This document shows, one piece after another, positions 58,602 to 64,000 of a stretch of 64,000 nucleotides of DNA. Numbering within the stretch: position 1 is the stretch's first letter; each line of letters opens with the position of its first letter. The DNA is from an uncultured Eubacteriales bacterium (GTDB lineage: Bacteria; Bacillota; Clostridia; Oscillospirales; Oscillospiraceae): positions 1 to 64,000 of the forward strand of contig URLO01000003.1 of the NCBI GenBank assembly GCA_900548625.1, read 5' to 3'. Below the pieces are notes generated by a model. It was not told where the DNA came from and searched no databases. It was given only the letters and a program-made list of their open reading frames with translations. The position numbers were made by a program, and so were the translations under genes.

Positions 58602-59870
58602 TTACAGTGTTACGCCCGCGTTCTTGATGGGAGCACGCGGCTTGCTGGGGTCGCGCGTCACGACCGGCTTGGAGCCGTTTCGCACGCAGTCCTCCGTGAC
58701 GAGGACGCTCTGAATGGTCGGATCGGAAGGAATGTCGAACATGATGTTCGTCATGATGTCCTCCATGATCGCGCGCAGACCGCGCGCACCGATCTGACGC
58801 TCAATGGCCTTCTCCGCGATGGCGTCGAGGGCGCCGGACTCAAAGCTGAGGCTGACCTGATCGTAGCCCAGCAGCTTATGATACTGCTTGCAGAGGGCGT
58901 TTTTCGGCTCCGTCAGGATCTTGACGAGATCCTCCTTGCGGAGGCTGTCAAGCGATGTAATGACGGGCAGACGGCCGACCAGCTCGGGAATGATGCCGAA
59001 TTTCAGCAGATCATGCGGCTGAACGAGCTGGAAGAGCTTGCCCACGTCGCGGTTTCTCTTACTTTCGACCGGCGCGTCAAAGCCGATGGTCGACTTGTCG
59101 GTGCGCTGCTCGATGATCTTGTCCAGTCCGTCAAACGCGCCGCCGCAGATGAACAGAATGTTCGTTGTGTCGATCTGGATGAATTCCTGCTGGGGGTGCT
59201 TGCGCCCGCCCTGCGGCGGAACGTTCGCGACCGTACCCTCAAGGATCTTCAGAAGCGCCTGCTGCACACCCTCGCCGGAGACATCGCGCGTGATGGATGT
59301 GTTTTCCGACTTGCGGGCGATCTTATCCATCTCGTCGATGTAAATGATGCCGCGCTGCGCCAGCTCCACATCAAAGTCCGCCGCCTGAAGCAGGCGCAGG
59401 AGGATGTTCTCCACGTCCTCGCCGACGTAACCCGCCTCTGTCAGCGTCGTCGCATCGGCGATGGCGAACGGCACGTTCAGGATCTTCGCCAGCGTCTGCG
59501 CAAAGAGCGTCTTGCCGGAGCCCGTCGGGCCGATCAGCAGGATGTTGCTCTTCTGAAGCTCGATATCCGTGTCGTTTTCAAAGTAGATGCGCTTGTAGTG
59601 GTTGTAGACCGCCACGGACAGCGCGACCTTCGCCGCGTCCTGACCGATGATGTAGCGGTCCATATAGCTTTTGATCTCCTGAGGCGTCGGGAGCGTATCG
59701 GGCAGTTCGAGCTGAGAGGTCTTGCTGCCCGGATGCATCTCGTCGGCAAGAATGCTGGCGCAAAGATCCACGCACTCATTGCAGATATAAACGTTGGGGC
59801 CGGCAATGATCCGGTTGACCTGCTCCTGCCGCTTTCCGCAGAAGGAGCAGCGCACGCTGTCTCTTGCCAA
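58602..59870 (-). CDS. clpX: ATP-dependent Clp protease ATP-binding subunit ClpX
   Basis: ClpX unfolds substrates and feeds them to ClpP. The 422-residue protein has the zinc-binding domain ([17 protein letters not shown] and CNECVDLC), Walker A ([17 protein letters not shown]), Walker B ([11 protein letters not shown]) and the IGF-type ClpP-binding loop (TIGFDAPV). The most likely start is TTG at 59870, since the only upstream ATG sits within the strong ribosome-binding site AAAGGAGGAGG. It lies 30 bases after clpP. Confidence 0.97.
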   Translation of the reverse strand: MARDSVRCSFCGKRQEQVNRIIAGPNVYICNECVDLCASILADEMHPGSKTSQLELPDTLPTPQEIKSYMDRYIIGQDAAKVALSVAVYNHYKRIYFENDTDIELQKSNILLIGPTGSGKTLFAQTLAKILNVPFAIADATTLTEAGYVGEDVENILLRLLQAADFDVELAQRGIIYIDEMDKIARKSENTSITRDVSGEGVQQALLKILEGTVANVPPQGGRKHPQQEFIQIDTTNILFICGGAFDGLDKIIEQRTDKSTIGFDAPVESKRNRDVGKLFQLVQPHDLLKFGIIPELVGRLPVITSLDSLRKEDLVKILTEPKNALCKQYHKLLGYDQVSLSFESGALDAIAEKAIERQIGARGLRAIMEDIMTNIMFDIPSDPTIQSVLVTEDCVRNGSKPVVTRDPSKPRAPIKNAGVTL

Positions 59871-59900
59871 TATGCCTCCTCCTTTCAAAATGAGGAATGA

Positions 59901-60482
59901 TTATCTGTTGTAGATGACCTTGTCGACAAGGCCGTACTCCCGGGCTTCCTCTGCGCTCATGAAGTTGTCACGCTCGGTGTCGTGGCAGATGGTCTCAAGA
60001 GCCTTTCCGGTGTTGGCGGCGAGGATCTCGTTGAGGTGCTTCTTGATGCGCAGCATCCGCTCGACATGGATCTGCATGTCGGTGGTCTGACCCTGCGTGC
60101 CGCCGAGCGGCTGGTGGATCATGATCTCGGCATTGGGAAGCGCGATGCGCTTGCCCTTTGCGCCGGAGGACAGCAGGAACGCGCCCATTGACGCGGCCAT
60201 GCCGATGCAGATGGTGGAAACGTCGCACTTGATGTACTGCATGGTGTCATAGATGGCCATGCCGTCGGTGACGCTGCCGCCGGGGCTGTTGATGTAGAAC
60301 TGGATGTCCTTATCCGGGTCCTGCGCCTCGAGATAAAGCATCTGGGCGACAATGAGGCTGGCGGAGTTTGCATCCACCTCACCGGACAAAAAGACGATAC
60401 GGTCGTTGAGCAGGCGCGAAAAAATGTCATACGAGCGCTCTCCGCGGCTGGTCTGCTCGACTACATACGGAACTAGATTCAT
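59901..60482 (-). CDS. clpP: ATP-dependent Clp protease proteolytic subunit ClpP
   Basis: ClpP forms the tetradecameric serine-protease chamber used by ClpX. The 193-residue protein contains the catalytic serine in [14 protein letters not shown], histidine in [13 protein letters not shown] and aspartate in [14 protein letters not shown]. The ATG at 60482 is preceded by AAAGGAG; the family start [19 protein letters not shown] follows directly. The 13 upstream in-frame codons are not part of the protein. Confidence 0.97.
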   Translation of the reverse strand: MNLVPYVVEQTSRGERSYDIFSRLLNDRIVFLSGEVDANSASLIVAQMLYLEAQDPDKDIQFYINSPGGSVTDGMAIYDTMQYIKCDVSTICIGMAASMGAFLLSSGAKGKRIALPNAEIMIHQPLGGTQGQTTDMQIHVERMLRIKKHLNEILAANTGKALETICHDTERDNFMSAEEAREYGLVDKVIYNR

Positions 60483-60533
60483 AGTAAGATCTCCTTTCAT
60501 CGGTTGAGACATTCTAACCATCCAGGAGGGGAA

Positions 60534-61910
60534 TTATTCCTTGCCTTCCTCTTCTGCTGCGGCCGGAGCTTCTTCCGCTTCCTCGGCGTCTTCCTTCTTG
60601 GAAGCCTTCTTGGCAGTCTTCTTCGCGGTCTTCTTCTCCTCGACCGGGACGGCGCTGTCCACGATCAGCTTGACGGCCTTTTTGCCTGCGAGGTCAGCCT
60701 TGAGAGCCTCCATATCGACGGCTTCCTTGACCTTCTCAAGCTCCATGCCGTACTGCTCGGCCAGCTTCTTGAGCTCTTCCTCGACTTCCTCCTCGGAGAC
60801 CTCAATATTCTCCTGATGGACGATCTCGCTGAGCAGGATGTTGGAGCGAACGGTCTGCTCCGCCATCGGACGCATCGCAGCGCGCATACCGTTGAGGTCG
60901 CCGCCCATCATCTTGGCGTAGTCCTCGAGCTTCATGCCCTGTGCCTGAAGCTGATAGCCGAACTGCTCAAGATGCTTGTCCAGCTGCTCGTCGATCATGC
61001 AGGCGGGGATGTCACAGGTCATGTTCTTGCCGGCAAGCTCCACAGCCGCGTTCTCGAATGCGCGGTCGGCGTTCTCCTGAAGGGTACTGAGCTTCTTGGC
61101 CTTGATGTCCTTCCTGAGGGCAGCGAGGGTATCGAATTCGGAGACGTCCTTTGCAAACTCATCGTCCAGCTCCGGGAGAATGGTCTGCTTGACCTCGTGG
61201 ATCTTGCACTTGAAGGTGGCGTCCTTACCGGCAAGCTCTGGCGCATAGTTTTCGGGGAACGTGACGTTCACATCGCGCTCCTCACCGGCAGCCGCGCCGA
61301 CGAGTGCTTCTTCAAAGCCGGGGATGAAGGACTTGGAGCCGAGCTTCAGGGTGTAGCCCTCCGCCTTGCCGCCTTCAAACGCCTTGCCGTCTACGAAGCC
61401 CTCAAAGTCGAGCACGACGCTGTCGCCTTCCTGTGCGGCGCGCTCAACGGTCTCGATGCGTGCGTTGCGCTCTGCCATGCGGTCGATCTCGGCGTCGACC
61501 TCCGCCTTGGAGACGGAGACAGCTTCCTTCGGGACCTCGATGCCCTTGTACTCGCCGAGGGTGACCTCGGGATAGAGCTCGGTCACAACGGTCAGAACGA
61601 CGTTGCCGTTCTCATCGGTGTCCATGTCCGCAACGGACGGCGTGCCGACTGCCTTGAGCTTCTGCTCAACGACGGCCTTGACGTAGATCTCCGGGAAAAT
61701 TTCGTTCACAGCGTCTTCATAGAAAACGGTAGCGCCGTACATGGCCTCGACCATCTTACGGGGGGCCTTGCCCTTACGGAAGCCGGGGATCATGATATTC
61801 TTCTTGCACTTGGCATACGCCTTGGTCAGCGCCGCCTCAAATTCCGGCTTTTCGATCTCGACAACGATCTTTGCGCTGCCCTTTTCATTTTCTACGCTTT
61901 TTACGTTCAT
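60534..61910 (-). CDS. tig: Trigger factor
   Basis: Trigger factor is the ribosome-bound chaperone and prolyl isomerase that meets nascent chains first. The 458-residue protein has the ribosome-docking signature GFRKGKAPRKMVE near residue 45, the PPIase domain (about 155-245, GDSVVLDFEGFVDGKAFEGG) and the long helical C domain. The last 35 residues form a lysine/alanine then glutamate/alanine tail (KKTAKKTAKKASKKED onwards) not usual in Bacillus Tig. AGGAGG precedes the ATG at 61910. It starts the tig-clpP-clpX operon. The 137-bp upstream gap is AT-rich but gave no unambiguous promoter. Confidence 0.96.
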   Translation of the reverse strand: MNVKSVENEKGSAKIVVEIEKPEFEAALTKAYAKCKKNIMIPGFRKGKAPRKMVEAMYGATVFYEDAVNEIFPEIYVKAVVEQKLKAVGTPSVADMDTDENGNVVLTVVTELYPEVTLGEYKGIEVPKEAVSVSKAEVDAEIDRMAERNARIETVERAAQEGDSVVLDFEGFVDGKAFEGGKAEGYTLKLGSKSFIPGFEEALVGAAAGEERDVNVTFPENYAPELAGKDATFKCKIHEVKQTILPELDDEFAKDVSEFDTLAALRKDIKAKKLSTLQENADRAFENAAVELAGKNMTCDIPACMIDEQLDKHLEQFGYQLQAQGMKLEDYAKMMGGDLNGMRAAMRPMAEQTVRSNILLSEIVHQENIEVSEEEVEEELKKLAEQYGMELEKVKEAVDMEALKADLAGKKAVKLIVDSAVPVEEKKTAKKTAKKASKKEDAEEAEEAPAAAEEEGKE

Positions 61911-62047
61911 GTGATTTTTCCTCCTATGTGGTGCGGCCGCACCGCAGCCGTAGTTCACCAATTTTGAATCCGTAATATTCTATCAGACTTTTTGCAAGAT
62001 TTCCACATATATTTTTTAATTTTCGGGAAACTTTTTGCCGCATGCGT

Positions 62048-62737
62048 TCAATCCATGACTTTTTCCGGTTTAAAGTTAACATAATCCGCAGAAACGCATC
62101 GGAAATCGATCTCGCCGCAGCGTCCCAGAAACGCAAGCCGCAGGCTTTCCGCATGAAGGTGCCCGTAATAACACGCGCGGACGCCGTAGCGCTGCAAAAG
62201 CGTCAGGATCTCCGGGCACTCATATCCATGGTATTTCGGCGGATAGTGCAGAAAACAGAGCTTTTCATGCTCACCCGCTGCCTTCAGGGACGTCTCCAGC
62301 CGCCCAAGCTCCCGCCGGAACACCTTCTCATCGTGCGTCCCCTGCTTGTCCTCCTCATAGAACCATCCGCGCGTTCCGCACAGCGCCGTCTCGCTGTAGA
62401 AAAAGCAGTTGTTGTTGAGCACATGCATGTCTGCAAAGCCGCGCTCGGCGCAGAAGCGGTTGAATTTCGCCGCCGTGCTCCACCAGTAGTCATGATTTCC
62501 CTTCAGGATGATCTTCCGGCCGGGAATGGCTGCCATGAAGGAAAAATCCGCTTCCGCCTGCTCCAGCTCCAGCGCCCACGACACATCGCCGAGCAGCACC
62601 GTCGTATCCTCCGGCCCGATGACCGACAGTCCCTCGCGGAGCTTTTCGACATATCCGACCCAGCGTCCGCCGAATACGTCCATCGGCTTGTTGCCGCCAA
62701 GCGACAGATGCAGATCTCCGATCGCCCACAGCGCCAT
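62048..62737 (-). CDS. Metallophosphoesterase
   Basis: A 229-residue calcineurin-like phosphoesterase with all five metal motifs: IGDLHLSLG, LLGDVSWAL, LKGNHDYWW, FLHYPPKYHG and YYGHLHAESL. It probably binds two divalent metals and hydrolyses phosphomonoester or diester substrates. The substrate is unknown. Its ATG overlaps the stop of the small ORF upstream (TAATG), so the two are translationally coupled. Confidence 0.9.
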   Translation of the reverse strand: MALWAIGDLHLSLGGNKPMDVFGGRWVGYVEKLREGLSVIGPEDTTVLLGDVSWALELEQAEADFSFMAAIPGRKIILKGNHDYWWSTAAKFNRFCAERGFADMHVLNNNCFFYSETALCGTRGWFYEEDKQGTHDEKVFRRELGRLETSLKAAGEHEKLCFLHYPPKYHGYECPEILTLLQRYGVRACYYGHLHAESLRLAFLGRCGEIDFRCVSADYVNFKPEKVMD

Positions 62738-62907
62738 TACAAAAGCTCCCTGACAGCCTGCTCCATCGGGCTCCTATTCGCAGAACGCGCAGTGCAGAGG
62801 TTCTCTGCAAGGCGCGCTTCCGGCAGCGCGGACGCGGGCGCGCCTTTTTTTCCGGAGCTGCGGAGCGTTCTGAACGCACTGTTCTTTCCGGTACTCAGAT
62901 TGCGCAT
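62737..62907 (-). CDS. Small ORF, 56 residues, unknown function
   Basis: A short reading frame fills the gap between the dipeptidase and the phosphoesterase. It begins MRNLSTGKNSAFRTLRSSG, is rich in Arg, Lys, Ala and Ser, and ends RSPMEQAVRELL. Its start overlaps the dipeptidase stop by 13 bases and its TAA overlaps the phosphoesterase ATG (TAATG). The ribosome-binding site is weak (GAAGG), as is common for coupled genes. The protein is basic and has no hydrophobic helix. Whether it is made is unproven, but the tight packing on both sides supports it. Confidence 0.6.
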   Translation of the reverse strand: MRNLSTGKNSAFRTLRSSGKKGAPASALPEARLAENLCTARSANRSPMEQAVRELL

Positions 62908-63830
62908 GTCTTCACGACCTTCATGAGAGAGCTGCTGAACAGACCCCGCAGCAGCTCCTTCGGATAGCCGCAGCCCTCAAGATATTCGCCGAGCGCCCGA
63001 TAATGCTCCACGCCGGTGAAGCCCTTCGGAAGCTCCGTTGTACCGTCCAGATCGAGTCCGACGGCAATGTGACCCTCGCCGCCGAGGTCAAGAAAATGGT
63101 CGAGATGACGGCGGAAGTCTTCAAACGTTGCCGTGCCGCTCTCCGACAGGAACGAGCCGACAAGATTCAGTCCCGCCGTGCCGCCGAGCTGGCAGATGGC
63201 ACGGAACTGCGCATCGGTCAGATTGCGGACGCAGCGGCACATGGCGGCCGAGTTGGAGTGGCTGGCCACGATCGGCTTTTCCGCCAGCTCCGTCATGTCC
63301 CAGAAGCCGCGCTCCGAGAGATGGCTCACATCCACGACCATCCCGAGCCTCTGTGCGCGGCGGAAAAAATCTTTTCCCTTCTGTGTCAGACCCGTTCCCG
63401 TTTTGCAGGAGCCGGTCAGGGTGTTATCAATGTTCCAGATCAGCGAGATCATCCGCACGCCCTGTTCATACGCCTCGTCCAGCCGTCCGGGGTCGCAGTC
63501 GATGGCTTCCGCGCCCTCAATCGCGAGGAAAGCTGCCGCTTTTCCGGCACGCATCGCCATCTCTGCCTCCTCTGTCGTGCGGCAGAGGGCAGCCATGTCC
63601 TCATTTTCGTGCAGCTGATTCATAAAGTACGCCAGTGCGCGGCGATACTGCTCGGTGTGGGACAGTCCGTCCTCGATCCATGCCGTGCAGAACGCAAAAA
63701 ACTGGGCGTAGCCGCCGAGCGTCTTTGCACGGCTGAGCGAGATGGCGCTGCTGTTTTCGCGCAGTGCAGCCTGGTTTCTCCAAAGCTCGATTGGGGTATC
63801 GCAGTGTCCGTCAAAAATTGTGTAGTTCAT
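62895..63830 (-). CDS. Membrane dipeptidase (M19 family)
   Basis: A 311-residue zinc dipeptidase of the renal-dipeptidase family. Metal-binding motifs are DGHCDTPIELW (HxD) at the N terminus, LAIEGAEAI, VDVSHLSERGFWD and ASHSNSAAMC, and GLDLDGTTELPKGF near the end. Bacterial members cut dipeptides, often containing D-amino acids. GGAGG lies upstream and the ATG overlaps the stop of the YraN gene (ATGA). No signal peptide is seen, so it is probably cytoplasmic. Confidence 0.92.
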   Translation of the reverse strand: MNYTIFDGHCDTPIELWRNQAALRENSSAISLSRAKTLGGYAQFFAFCTAWIEDGLSHTEQYRRALAYFMNQLHENEDMAALCRTTEEAEMAMRAGKAAAFLAIEGAEAIDCDPGRLDEAYEQGVRMISLIWNIDNTLTGSCKTGTGLTQKGKDFFRRAQRLGMVVDVSHLSERGFWDMTELAEKPIVASHSNSAAMCRCVRNLTDAQFRAICQLGGTAGLNLVGSFLSESGTATFEDFRRHLDHFLDLGGEGHIAVGLDLDGTTELPKGFTGVEHYRALGEYLEGCGYPKELLRGLFSSSLMKVVKTCAI

Positions 63831-64000
63831 TCAAAAGCATCCTCCAAATGCCGGACTTCCGGTTTTTTCGTATCCGTCCCATCCGGCGCATAAATTTCAA
63901 TCACATCAAAACGCGGCTGAAGCGCCGTATCGTGCGCCTCCAGCCAAAGCATGGCCGTCGCGCGGATGCGCTGCTGCTTGCGCAGATCAACAAACTCCCG
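63827..64000 (-). CDS. YraN/UPF0102 family protein, C-terminal part (cut by window edge)
   Basis: The last 57 codons of a gene run off the right edge of the window. The visible sequence includes VDLRKQQRIRATAMLWLEAH and LQPRFDVIEIYA and ends VRHLEDAFE, which matches the C terminus of UPF0102/YraN proteins, a small family with a Holliday-junction-resolvase-like nuclease fold of uncertain function. The stop overlaps the start of the dipeptidase gene, so these genes share a transcript. Confidence 0.85.
   Translation of the reverse strand, partial: REFVDLRKQQRIRATAMLWLEAHDTALQPRFDVIEIYAPDGTDTKKPEVRHLEDAFE

Overview
The window looks like chromosomal DNA from a GC-rich, spore-forming member of the Clostridia (Firmicutes). 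Evidence includes CwlD, a YtfJ/GerW-type sporulation protein, a DacF/DacB-type carboxypeptidase, WhiA, HprK, the YvcK-RapZ pair, a T-box leader before cysS, and the Firmicutes gene order tig-clpP-clpX-lon-engB. An Oscillospiraceae-like gut bacterium is my best guess, from base composition and protein style only. No rRNA, tRNA, CRISPR array, transposase, integrase or phage gene was found. Most genes lie on the minus strand in long, tightly packed operons with many ATGA or TGATG overlaps.

Layout: 1-6.6 kb holds secG, prfB, a U32 peptidase, mltG, a DJ-1 protein, a thymidylate kinase-like gene and a WecG/TagA glycosyltransferase. 6.7-13.8 kb is a cell-surface polysaccharide region: a cysteine-rich protein, a glycosyltransferase, a large glycosyltransferase-CsaB fusion and, divergently, DUF4330, an O-antigen ligase/polymerase and DUF3783. 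13.9-21.0 kb holds an HD hydrolase, radA, cwlD, tsaD, rimI and polA. 21.2-29.5 kb holds a membrane zinc-ribbon protein, cysS behind its T-box, pgsA, rimO, recX, recA, prmC and a DUF1385 protein. 29.5-33.0 kb is a two-component system with a lipoprotein. 33-41.7 kb holds dnaE, whiA, yvcK, rapZ, murB, hprK and rpmB. 41.8-47.5 kb is the least conserved part: an amidohydrolase and four exported or membrane-anchored proteins of unknown role. 47.5-55.1 kb holds the rluB, dac, ytfJ, DUF2953, scpB, scpA, site-2 protease operon and a BlaI/M56 pair with its operators. 55.4-62 kb is the protein quality-control block (engB, lon, clpX, clpP, tig). The last 2 kb carries a metallophosphoesterase, a translationally coupled 56-residue ORF, a membrane dipeptidase and the end of a YraN-family gene.

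The most unusual feature is a dispersed, roughly 235-bp, five-hairpin element present three times (about 99-335, 7596-7827 and 55198-55434). Each copy lies just downstream of a gene in the same orientation relative to that gene. Stem sequences differ between copies by compensatory changes. Two of the copies are flanked on both sides by a direct duplication (22 and 31 bp) of what looks like the host gene's own terminator hairpin. I do not recognise this element as a named family. It is the best candidate here for something undescribed: a terminator-targeting mobile repeat, a structured RNA tail, or both.
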